This document shows, piece by piece, positions 55,180 to 64,000 of a DNA stretch of 64,000 nucleotides. Numbering within the stretch: the first letter of the stretch is position 1; the number at the start of each line of letters is the position of its first letter. Both the position numbers and the translations under genes were made by a program. The notes beneath the pieces are model-generated. The model did no database searches, had not been told where the DNA came from, and was given only the letters and a program-made list of their open reading frames with translations. The DNA lies in assembly GCA_934045075.1 (NCBI GenBank), contig OW203738.1, positions 7,734,868 through 7,798,867 on the forward strand. Direction: 5' to 3'. The stretch comes from Yponomeuta sedellus (lineage: Eukaryota; Arthropoda; Insecta; Lepidoptera; Yponomeutidae).

Positions 55180-55419
55180 TACTTGCAATTTTGTCTGAAG
55201 AGTCCGGTCCGATTCCAGATTAAGCTAATCGCAACGTGGTTACTCTGTGGTGGTGACTCTACGTAATGTAGTGGTTATATACTCTTTGGTCAAAACCACA
55301 AGCTAGTGGTGATATACTCTTTGCCACAAGCTGGTGAAATTAATCCTTGATTAATAACGAAATTTTTAGTTCAAAATATCGCAATAACGTTTCCGACACG
55401 AGTCAGTTACCCCACACGA

Positions 55420-55657
55420 CTAGCGTCCTTGCCCCCATGTGCCCAAAGGTGACAATACCAAGTCAGTGTTAGTGCTGGCGATAATCGCCCGCATCAACAT
55501 CATGTCGTCGGGTGTGAATCTCCAGCCACTGAGTTGTCCGAGGCTCTGCAGCTTGGGACAGCACTCCATGAGCAGATCGACCGTCTCTCCTGAGAGGCGA
55601 GGGGCGTTGGGGAACCAAATCCCTTCGAGATGCTCGGGCTTGTAGCGCCGGAATATT
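55420..55657 (-). CDS. LRR protein gene, exon 2 (terminal)
   Basis: Starts after acceptor cgctattccag; its first base completes the Arg codon left by exon 1. It reads IFRRYKPEHLEGIWFPN, LMECCPKLQSLGQLSGW and ends LVLSPLGTWGQGR with TAG at 55422-55420. The frame is fully open only on this strand, and the C-terminal repeats continue the leucine-rich pattern of exon 1. No AATAAA was noticed directly downstream; MITE M1 begins within about 240 bp. Confidence 0.82.
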
Positions 55658-58071
55658 CTGGAATAGCGTGCGGAGAAAGAGTAAGTTATTTTTTTTTCAT
55701 GATTCGCAACAAAAGGAACGGGAAATGAGGATCTATTGTTCTAAAGTTCTAATAAACGTATTGCAAAGGGACCGAACAGCGTACATAAACGGTTGTATCC
55801 TGGAGGGGTAGACAAAGACCAGGGTCTGTCACTTGCTACGATCCTGACAGGTCTCTTTTGCTCCATCAACAGTAATTAATTAATTAGTAATTCATTCGTT
55901 TATGTATGTGTATCAACTATAAAATAATATGTTATCTAATATTGTTTAGTTGCGCCGACTACCCGTATTTCAGTTTCCGTTTCTTCTTTTCCGTCTATGG
56001 TTGTCTGGAAGAAATTACTTTTAGTAATAAGGCCGCCACTTGTACTGTACTATTATTTTACAAGTCTCTTATGTAATCCTTGGTGTACATGCAATAAAGA
56101 ATATTCCATCTATCTATCTATTAATCGTCACATGCACGCACACCGGTTTCGGGTACATTTGATCATGCTCAAGTTCATTAGGACGCTTTGGAGTGCTCAC
56201 TACGAGTAGCGCCCCCAATGGAATAAAAATCATAACTTGTTTTATAAGTATTTTTAATACGTTTTTTTTTTAAAAGTAAAAATCTTAAATCTTAATATCT
56301 GTGATAACTATTTTTAGAACATACAGCCTAGAACGTAGTGTCGACATCCAAGGACTTTAATCGATTATCCTAGGACTTTAATTGGAAATCGATTGGGATA
56401 AAGCAAAAAGATTGCTTAAAATAATAATGACTACTACTAAAAAACGGGTGGGTATGTCCACCACCTCGTGGGTCTACTTAAGATTGGAACAAATGCTCAC
56501 TACACGTCAATGAAAGATAACAGTATTCGTTATTGCAAACTAGAGTAATTTTTGTGTGTAATTTCAAAAAATGTAATTTCCATTTTTATGTACAATAAAG
56601 TGTTCTCTATCTCTAGAGCACATGATATTAAAAAAACATGTAAAGATACAAGTGTACAATTCGCGCCTTCACTGCCTAAAATACGTATTTAAATTTTGGA
56701 AAAAGTAACAAACAGATATTTTAACAATAGTACTGACATAATAACAGGAATTTCGTAGACCTACGACGCCGTCGCGACGGCTAATATCGGACTAGATAGC
56801 ACATAGATTTTCTGAAAAAAAAATTTATTGTTAAAATGCATTAACTCCTAAATTCTTGACTCTTAGGGCCCCGTTTAATAAAAGTTACAAATGTAAATAG
56901 TAAATATATTTTGCAGGCTACAAGTGTAGATAAAAGTTTATGTTTAATAAAGATTACAAGTTACAAATTTACCAGGTAGAAAATTGGCACAATTGTAAAA
57001 TTGGCACAATTGTAAAATTGTAGCTACAATTTTACAATTTCAGATTTTCTTTCTACATGTGACTTTTTACATATTTAAAGGGAAAACTGCTTTTTGAACG
57101 CATTATTGTAGTTTCAACTTTACATATTTTTTTAATTGTAGTACAATTCCGACAGGTGGACACGCCTGTGTCAGAAATTTACAATTTTGCGCTTTGACAT
57201 ATAATTAGTAAAGGAAATCAATTGTAATGCAAAAAAAATGGTTTTAACAACAAGTAGTGAAATTAGTGACAGTATAAACCGACCGAACAAAATATCTTTA
57301 TTCTTGTATATAAGAGAAAAGATTAGTAATTTTATTTTGGTGCTCTGTGACTTCTTTACCTACTTCTTAAATTCACAGTGGCGGGCCATACTGTCAGAAG
57401 TTATCAAGCCGCCCATAAGGCCTCCGACGTGGCTTAACGACTGCCATTGCATGACAGCCGGCACAAACGGCTAATATTACTTACCTATTATGTATCATGA
57501 GCTTGGCTGAAAGAAATTGCTTTTAGCAATAAAGATACCAATTGTAATCTGCTTACTTACATGTTTTATATCAGAAGCAAATGTTATTATTATTATGTGC
57601 TCTGTTGTACTATAAGGAGGGAATGTTCTAATCTTATCTTACTATAATTTTAAGTATCAACTCTTAGATAAAAATTACCCGGAACCGGCGTGCGTGCATG
57701 CAACGACTTATGAACGTTGATGAAGCGAAGGTGGTCTCTCAGGATTGTGGCAAGTGGCAGTCCCTGGTCTCTGCCTACCTCTCTGGGACACAGGCGTGAG
57801 GTTATGTATGTCTTAATAGGGTTGCTGTAAGACGAATTATATCGGCGGCAACATTATACCTACATACATCTTTAGGGTGCAAACTAGAACTACTACAATA
57901 GCATTGCATTCACACTTTTACAGCACATTAGTATTAACAAAATCTACAGAAGCTGTTGAACCTCTTCATTTAACTTATCTCGTGTCACTATGATGTGCAT
58001 ACACGAACTTCGGTGACCACTTAGATGTGAATAAATACTACAAAATATACAAGTAGGTACTCCGCACTCAC
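55658..58071 (-). other. LRR gene intron (2.4 kb) with repeats
   Basis: Contains LINE 3' ends at 56000-56115 (taataaggccgccacttgta, then tctatctatcta) and 56555-56612 (atgtacaataaagtgttctc), a 32-bp palindrome at 57008-57039, a gggccccgtttaataaaagt repeat start at 56868, and an R1 fragment in minus orientation at 57374-57475. No exon recognised between the two LRR exons. Confidence 0.6.
57008..57039. repeat. 32-bp perfect palindrome
   Basis: attgtaaaattgtag followed directly by its reverse complement, preceded by a direct repeat ggcacaattgtaaaatt. Confidence 0.9.
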
Positions 58072-59297
58072 CTTGCCATATCTTGGTCATCCAATTTGAT
58101 TTCATCTCCTATGATTAGTTTCTTCAAATTAGGACTGCCCGTCATCAGGTACTTGAGCAGAGAATTAGATAAATTCCCTTGAATTATCTCAATGTGCTCC
58201 AATTTGTTGAAAGGGATTTCTTCTTCGTGCGTCGCGGTTTGAATTTGGAAGAACTCAATCATTTCCAGGTTCCTACAGGTTTCCGCTATCCTGGTGAAGT
58301 TGAATGACCCTTTGGATCCAGAGAGCATGAGCGTAAGTATCTTATGTCCAATTTTGTCGAGTAATTGATGGAGTTCGTGACACTGGAATTTATTGAGTTT
58401 TATTTTTGATATTTCGCTTAGTTCCTTAATTTGCAGCATGACTCCCGATTCGGGTTCTTCTAGGTATATCGTATCTATTTCAGGGCACAACTCTACGATT
58501 GCTTTCATCGTTCGCATGTTTGTTTCTATGTCGTGGACGTATTGCAGCTTCGACTTGAACCCGGAAGGGCAATCGTTGTAGATGTGACTCAGGGATTTCC
58601 CAACGAAGGAGTAACTTCCAAGGTTTGTGAGGTTTGGTAGTCTTCTAATCAATAGTGCCACATCAGTGTGGTCTATGTTCTCTTCCCCGTACATACCTAT
58701 ATTGACGACCGTTAAACTTCGTGTCAAGTCGGGGTTGTTTGTGAGCATAGCGTCAATGCCTATCTCGGTAATGTCACTTTCTCCAGACACGTCAAGTAAT
58801 TTGAGAACCTTATTGTGTTCGCCGATGAATTTCAACACTTCGTCGTTTGCAATGTAAGGGATCGCCAGCACCGTTAGATTAGTCAAGTTCTTTATCAGAT
58901 CATACATAAGAGACAGATACTCGTCTTTAACCCAAACACCCTTCAGGTTGAGCGACGTTAAGTGGTGACCTTGCTCTACAATTACGTCGAGGACTTTCCT
59001 ATAATAAGGACAGGGAAAAATGCCTGTCGCTAATGACTTGACGTTTTCTTTGAGCAACAGACGCATTGCGTAGTATCTTATGGACGGGTCCAGATATTCC
59101 GAGCCGAGTACCAGGTTCATGAGATCTTGGAATATGTCACTGGTGGCCCCTAAACTTTCGTAATACGAATGGACCATCGTGAACGGTAACGCCGCATCTT
59201 CTTCGGAGGTAACGCGCGATAGCGAGTAAATCAACTGCCTTCCCACTAACGATAGCGATAGTTCTTGCAAAGGTATCACTGGACATCTAGGAGACAT
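58072..59297 (-). CDS. LRR protein gene, exon 1
   Basis: 408 codons plus two bases before a strong donor (AAG|gtgagt); joined to 55657-55420 it gives a 487-residue protein. The start MSPRCPVIPLQEL follows acttaaaaATG. Residues 1-100 look helical. From about 110 on, leucine-rich repeats of irregular length appear: LTSLNLKG (113), LTVLAIPYI (141), LKLLDVSGES (165), LTVVNIGMYG (195), LTNLGSYSF (223) and more to the end. This suggests a right-handed RNI-like or ZYG11/F-box-type LRR solenoid for protein binding. There is no signal peptide, membrane segment or clear F-box, so it is probably intracellular. An adaptor role in ubiquitin ligation is possible by analogy but not shown. I cannot name it. 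The only long intact cellular frame in the window. Confidence 0.87.
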
Positions 59298-59774
59298 TTT
59301 TAAGTCACTTATTAATCACTAGATATCACTTGCACTGTTCTGTGTACAGAGTACGTTTGTGTTAGGTTTTATCGATTAAAATGCACTGTTTTTCGTGAGC
59401 ATGTTACGCGACCGTCCTCCAGTTTTCGGGAGCGCAAGGAGAGAAAAACCCGAGCGGCTATTTAGTTCGGGCATGCGCGGTTGGCGCCGCGCCAGCGCCC
59501 GTTTATAATTCAAACTCCCGCGCATATTTATAGAACTTTTATTTGTAAAAGGTGTTTACGAACAGTGGCGTTTGTGTGTTATCTGGTTTAGTGGGTGTCA
59601 ACGGTATTGAGATCACAGTATCAAAATATTTTTGCAGTTATTTTGGGAACCACTCTACGAGTTTGTGTGGTATGGATTCCTTTTTTGAAATGCTTCAATT
59701 CTTATTTGGGAACGTTTCATGCGAGGTGTTTTAAATAGGTTTACAACGTCACTTATTAACTTAAGCCGTTAGTA
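59298..59774. promoter_or_regulatory. Upstream region of the LRR gene
   Basis: The first ~220 bp upstream of the ATG are clearly more GC-rich than surroundings (gcgcggttggcgccgcgcca), as in many insect housekeeping promoters. No TATA box or defined factor site is claimed. MITE M1 copy 4 follows at 59775. Confidence 0.4.
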
Positions 59775-59990
59775 CATTCTGTTAGCTTTTAGAATATACC
59801 TCGGGCACTAGAGTAGGCTTCGGTTTTCGCCGAAAGCATACGAGTGTAATACTACTCCCTGCTCTGTATAAAACTTATCTTCACTATTTTGAAAAGTTAT
59901 GTAGTGTCGTATTAGTTCCGATATTTCTATTAAACGAATATCGATTCTATACGATAGTAGCCGAGGTATGTTCTAGAAGCTAACAGACTG
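59775..59990. mobile_element. MITE family M1, copy 4
   Basis: TA-flanked (59773-59774, 59991-59992), with ends cattctgttagcttttagaa and agaagctaacagactg. Confidence 0.85.
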
Positions 59991-60911
59991 TACAGTTTTT
60001 GATGAAATTATAAGTAGGTACCTAAGTAATGGCCGTAAATATGTTAAGAAAAAATACTTCGAAAGTAAATTTGAATTAAGTCATACGTTTATTTACATCT
60101 TAAATTCTAAATTATATTCTACAAACAATCGTAAACCATATGCAACCTTACTAATAAACTTGGTGTAAGTATTGTATAACTATGCAGTGTTTTGTCTCTT
60201 TTCTTCCAACTGACAATTACATTCAAATGACGTGAACACAACACTGTGTAACTATACCAGGCTTATACGGTGTTTATTAGTAAGAGCCATGTTGTTTACT
60301 ATTCTATAGGTATCGACTTAAAAATAAATAACTTAAATAATTTACAAAATGTTGGGTACCTATGTTGTGGTTGTACCAATTTAGTTACCCAATCAGACAC
60401 TAAAGAAAACATTTTGTATTTGCATCTAATATGTCAATTCTACTTGAAAAATGACGACAGTAAATTACAATTACAGGATGGGAACATTGACCATTATGGA
60501 CTTCAGTGAGTATAGACATAGGAGCTGTATCTGCAACAGTTACTGATGCTAATAAAATTGACACAATTGGCCGATAATCACACACTCTTTCCCTGCTGCG
60601 TTAATCCAGATGACCGAGCTCCGTTTAGGCCGAACTTTAAGCCCGAGCCCCATGGAAACCCAAATATGGACCCAAAATACATTGGCAGGAAAGCCCTGAA
60701 CCCCGAAATGTTCACGCGGGCATGCACTATTATAAAGCTATTGACAGTGACTACAAAGAGCACGCTTGTGATTCTAAAAGTTCTGCCGGCGATCGGCCGA
60801 TACATGGCATCAAATCAGTCCCAAATGTAGACGCTTTATTCAGTCTTTATTTATCCATTGATCGCACTCTCTTACTCGCTGCTCTGATCACTAGTCATTT
60901 ACACGAGCTAA
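59991..60911. other. No gene recognised
   Basis: AT-rich to about 60580, then 250 bp of balanced composition (60590-60810) with overlapping open frames on both strands (GSIFGFPWGSG on minus). I could not link them to a family. Lies beyond the 3' end of PRPF6. Confidence 0.4.
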
Positions 60912-61879
60912 CTGTAGGTACATCTCTATGTGCACAATCAGCTCCTTAGCCACAAAGTAAGTAGATCTATGCCGTGCTGAAGCACCAGACGCCGCTGGCC
61001 TGGCTGACAGCGCACCAGCATTCATTCCATAGTAGATTTGATTCCAGACTGGTTCAACTTCATTCGCAATGGGCCGGTCCATGTTATCAAAATTAATACC
61101 ACTCATCCACTTCGACCTGATTACTAGCACGTAATTCACAGGTACCTCTCTTTACGTGGGTATGGGTAACTCCTTAGCTACAAGCAGCAACACCTGCTCG
61201 GTGCTGAAGCACCAGTTGCAGCTGGCCTGGCTGACAGCGCACCAGCGCTCATTCCGTAGTAGATTTGATTCCAGACTAGTTCAACTTCATTCGCAATGGG
61301 CCGGTCCATGTTCTCAAATTAATACCACTTATGCACGCCAGTCTTTGGCCGCACACACTCCGCCCTGACCACTAGCACATAATTTGATTAGCTAATCTAG
61401 GCACGCACTGACTAACAGGTACCTCGAAGCAGCAGATAGCAGCAGGACCTGCTCGGTGCTGAAGCACCAGACCCCGCTGGCCTGGTTGACAGTGTACCAG
61501 CGCTCATTCCATAGATTTGATTCCAGACTCGTTCAACATCATTCGAAATGGGCCGGTCCATGTTATCAAATTAATACCACTTATCGACTTCGACCTCCGA
61601 CCTGATTACTAGCACGTAATTCACAGGTACCTCTCTTTACGTGGGAACGGGTAATTCCTTAGCGACAAGCAGCAACACCTGCTCGGTGCTGAAGCACCAG
61701 TTGCATCTGGCCTGGCTGATAGCGCACCAGCACTCATTCCACAGTAGATTTGATTCCAGACTGGTTCAACTTCATTCGCAATGGGCCGGTCCATGTTATC
61801 AAATTAATACCACTCATCCACTTCGACCTTCGACCTACTCCGACCTGATTACCGCCACGTGATTTGCAGGTACCTCTCT
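60912..61879 (-). pseudogene. Four tandem decayed copies of the PRPF6 last-exon end
   Basis: Units of about 210-270 bp start near 60912, 61139, 61411 and 61623. Each contains, on the minus strand, a version of the last ~30 codons of PRPF6 plus 3' flank (gctgaagcaccag, ggtacctctctttacgtggg) and a shared spacer (gcaatgggccggtccatgtt). Units 2 and 4 still read [18 protein letters not shown] and end with a stop like the true exon; units 1 and 3 are broken. No copy shows a clear acceptor, so use as alternative last exons is unproven. Confidence 0.8.
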
Positions 61880-62104
61880 TTACGTGGGAACGCGTAACTC
61901 CTTAGCGACAAGCAGCAACACCTGCTCGGTGCTGAAGCACCAGTTGGCGATGGCCTTGCTTACAGCGCACCAGCGCTCGCCGTGGTGCGGCTCTGCGGCG
62001 CGGCAGCGCGACCGAACCTCCTCCTGCTGCTGCTCCGTGCCGTGAAGCAGCTCGAACTTATAGAAGTAGGCCCAGGCGTCGCCGAGGTCCGGGTCGATTT
62101 TCAC
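61880..62104 (-). CDS. PRPF6: PRPF6 (U5 snRNP splicing factor Prp6), last exon
   Basis: After acceptor caccctgcag the frame reads [19 protein letters not shown], then [14 protein letters not shown] and [15 protein letters not shown], ending VAKELRVPT with TAA at 61882-61880. This is the conserved C-terminus of PRPF6, a HAT/TPR-repeat scaffold that holds the U4/U6.U5 tri-snRNP together in the nucleus. Joined in phase to 63056-62946 and 63636-63486. The final ~15 residues differ from vertebrate PRPF6, normal for this region. Its 3' portion is the source of the four tandem copies at 60912-61879. Confidence 0.93.
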   Translation of the reverse strand: MKIDPDLGDAWAYFYKFELLHGTEQQQEEVRSRCRAAEPHHGERWCAVSKAIANWCFSTEQVLLLVAKELRVPT

Positions 62105-62945
62105 CTGCAGGGTGGGGAGTTTGTTATACGCTTGAGTACGGACAGAGGTGGTGGGTGCAATTCACACCGAAGCCCGCCGTACTTGATATAAATTTGAAAT
62201 GAAATGGTTTTATTCAAAATAGCGCAGATACTGCGGCTTAGTGAACGTTAAAAGTCAAACTAGGTGTCCATTGAAATTCGATAATTTTTATGTTTTTTTC
62301 TGTTTGGGTTTGCAAGGGCTTAACGTGTAACAATTGTACAACAGCTTGAAACCAGGGCAGTAATTTATTACAGATCCTCAATATTGGATCTGTAGTGGCC
62401 TAGCTTATAATTAATACCAATTGGTAACAAAACTTGAAAATTGGTGTCTTAAGTGAATTAAATTCTTTTCGAGTGCTGAAATGTATTACTTGATTATGGC
62501 ATAAAATAAAGTTGCTGTCGCCAATTTTGGATTGAGCAGGATTCGTGGGACACGGATTAATGTGCCTCATACCGATCCCAAACTGTGATACACTGTGCTA
62601 CGGTAATCCAGGTATATTATACAAACATCGAAAAATTGTGAGTAAAACAAAAATGGTTTCCGAATTAAGCACGCCCTAACGTTTACATTGGAGATTTGTA
62701 AAACTATGCAATAAAGTATTGAAATAATAATACTACCACTAATATTTGATTAGAGACTGGCAGGTACTATTTACAGATGAGACTGCAGCCTACTGAGATA
62801 TGTTACCGGCAACTTTGCTACGGTAATGTTAAGGTCGAGCTGCTGTCTACCGTTTACACCGTGAGCACTGCATAGTATAAACTATACACAGCAACACGGC
62901 TCAAAATGACAATTCTGATCAGGACAAGTTAATAATTAAACTTAC
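62105..62945 (-). other. PRPF6 intron
   Basis: AT-rich. 62219-62285 shares a repeat with 34219-34290 (actgcggcttagtgaacgtt). No exon recognised. Confidence 0.6.
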
Positions 62946-63056
62946 TGTCCGGTTAAACCACTCCCGGCATTTGTTGATCTTCCGTTCAGTCCAGAACAGT
63001 TGCGATACGGCTAGCAACACATTGGCATCGTGCTCGCATTTCTTCAGCGCGTCAAC
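62946..63056 (-). CDS. PRPF6: PRPF6, penultimate exon
   Basis: 111 nt, phase 0 at both ends: acceptor ttttattttag, then [37 protein letters not shown], donor gtaag. Matches the HAT repeat before the PRPF6 C-terminus ([15 protein letters not shown]). The frame was not long enough to stand out alone; it is recognised by homology and by matching splice phases. Confidence 0.93.
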
Positions 63057-63485
63057 CTAAAATAAAAAGTTTTATTGTTGGCGATATTAAAGCGGTCTAG
63101 CTAAAGCGGATGAAAACTGACTTAGTTGTAATTTATTATAACGTTAATTTGTGTTACAGGTTGTGTTCAGCATTGCAGTTTGTCTAATCTTGTTAGATCA
63201 GTGACTAATGTTGCAATGCAAATTGTTATGCAACAATTTCCATGGGATGGGGATGGGATTTTCTTAGGTAGGCACTTGTGTTTGTGCATTAGACTTATAT
63301 ATATCTTTATTTATTAATCCAAAATATCGTATCACATTGTTTGTTATCGAACTCATCCGAGACGGCTTCGCCGATTTTTTTTTTTTCTGTATATTTAGTA
63401 GGTGGGAATATTTCTGAGATTAAAAGGTAATTGTTTAAGTTGAAAATGAATTTGAAATTCTACTTCAAGATTGCTTGCAACTTAC
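63057..63485 (-). other. PRPF6 intron
   Basis: 429 bp, T-rich, no feature beyond splice sites. Confidence 0.6.
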
Positions 63486-63636
63486 GCTCTTAGTTTTCCT
63501 CTGAGGCCGCGACTCCATGAATATTGCCTCGGCCCATAGTCGGCCCGCCGTGGGACATTCCTGCAAGGCTTTGGCCATCATGGCATTTGCTATCTCAGCG
63601 CTGCCGTTCCGTCGCTCCAGCCGGACGCTTTCCAAC
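63486..63636 (-). CDS. PRPF6: PRPF6, third-last exon
   Basis: Starts after acceptor cattaatttcag in phase 2 (first base completes a codon, probably Trp). Reads [19 protein letters not shown], then [20 protein letters not shown] and [11 protein letters not shown], with donor gtaagt after AGC. Typical of PRPF6 HAT repeats ([23 protein letters not shown]). Upstream exons lie to the right of the window. Confidence 0.93.
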
Positions 63637-64000
63637 CTGAAATTAATGCAAAGTAGCGCTTTGTACATCGTTATAAGGCCATTCTGCATCCAGGATTGTG
63701 GAATTCCAAAATTCGTCATTAGAATTTAAGTGAGGGTCGGAATCCCCTTGCAGCATTGAAAGTAGAAACTGAGACTTAATGAATGTTACAGGGGAAACTT
63801 GCATAGATATAAGTTGTATTATCTTTATTTTTTTCGTGTAATGGACAAATTTTACAAAAAAAAAGTTTTAGTATAATCGGAAAGATTAGTGTTGAAAGAT
63901 AAATAAACATGGTTTTTTTCTCTACGACTAAAACTAAACACATTTGCTTTGAAAACACTTGTGATCTGGCAAAAATTCTTATTTCTATTTAGGATAATAC
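63637..64000 (-). other. PRPF6 intron, running off the right edge
   Basis: AT-rich; no further exon recognised. Confidence 0.5.

Noticed and set aside
60546..60830. Possible coding exon in the balanced-composition stretch
   Set aside because: Three overlapping frames on both strands, no recognised motif and no convincing splice context.

Overview
The window reads as nuclear DNA of an insect, most probably a moth or butterfly. It is AT-rich, has spliced genes with short exons and GT-AG introns, and carries many tRNA-derived SINEs, RTE-, CR1/jockey- and Penelope-type retroelements and MITEs of the kinds common in Lepidoptera. This is inferred from repeat type and coding style; the species cannot be named. 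No bacterial operon, CRISPR array or rRNA was seen.

Three cellular genes can be supported. (1) Plus strand, 1-5508: a gene for a BEN-domain protein (Insensitive/ELBA/BEND type), open at the left edge. Four exons splice in phase and together encode a complete BEN domain and the stop. (2) Minus strand, 59297-55420: a two-exon gene for a 487-residue leucine-rich-repeat protein that I cannot assign to a named family. (3) Minus strand, 63636-61880: the last three exons of PRPF6/Prp6, the U5 snRNP splicing factor, whose 5' part lies beyond the right edge. Just downstream of PRPF6 (60912-61879), the end of its last exon is repeated four times in tandem with decay.

Two broken relatives of the BEN gene lie elsewhere: a minus-strand copy of a coiled-coil exon fused to the pre-BEN exon (32438-31936), and a plus-strand copy of the three BEN exons (50374-52038), cut by a repeat and carrying a premature stop. 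Intron sequence of the BEN gene (5010-5280) also recurs at 14111-15200. The locus has therefore been copied locally and is decaying.

From 36946 to 50373 the minus strand is a nested retroelement block. A gypsy-type gag/protease/pol remnant is invaded by three different LINEs (A, B and C here). About 5.2 kb of the block is present twice (38269-43455 and 45156-50373, 6.9 kb apart) and almost identical, so the duplication is very recent or an assembly effect.

The rest is a mosaic of mobile DNA: a pogo/Tigger element with a deleted catalytic core inside a larger inverted-repeat element (7433-10957); hAT-, Harbinger- and Tc1/mariner-type MITEs, several with visible target duplications; a frameshifted mariner transposase start; a Tc1-like transposase end; a Penelope GIY-YIG end; a 5'-inverted RTE; three tRNA-derived SINE families; and an RTE-tailed repeat (R1) in about ten copies. 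I found no convincing new biological system. The best leads are the BEN copies, the PRPF6 terminal-exon array and the duplicated LINE/gypsy block.
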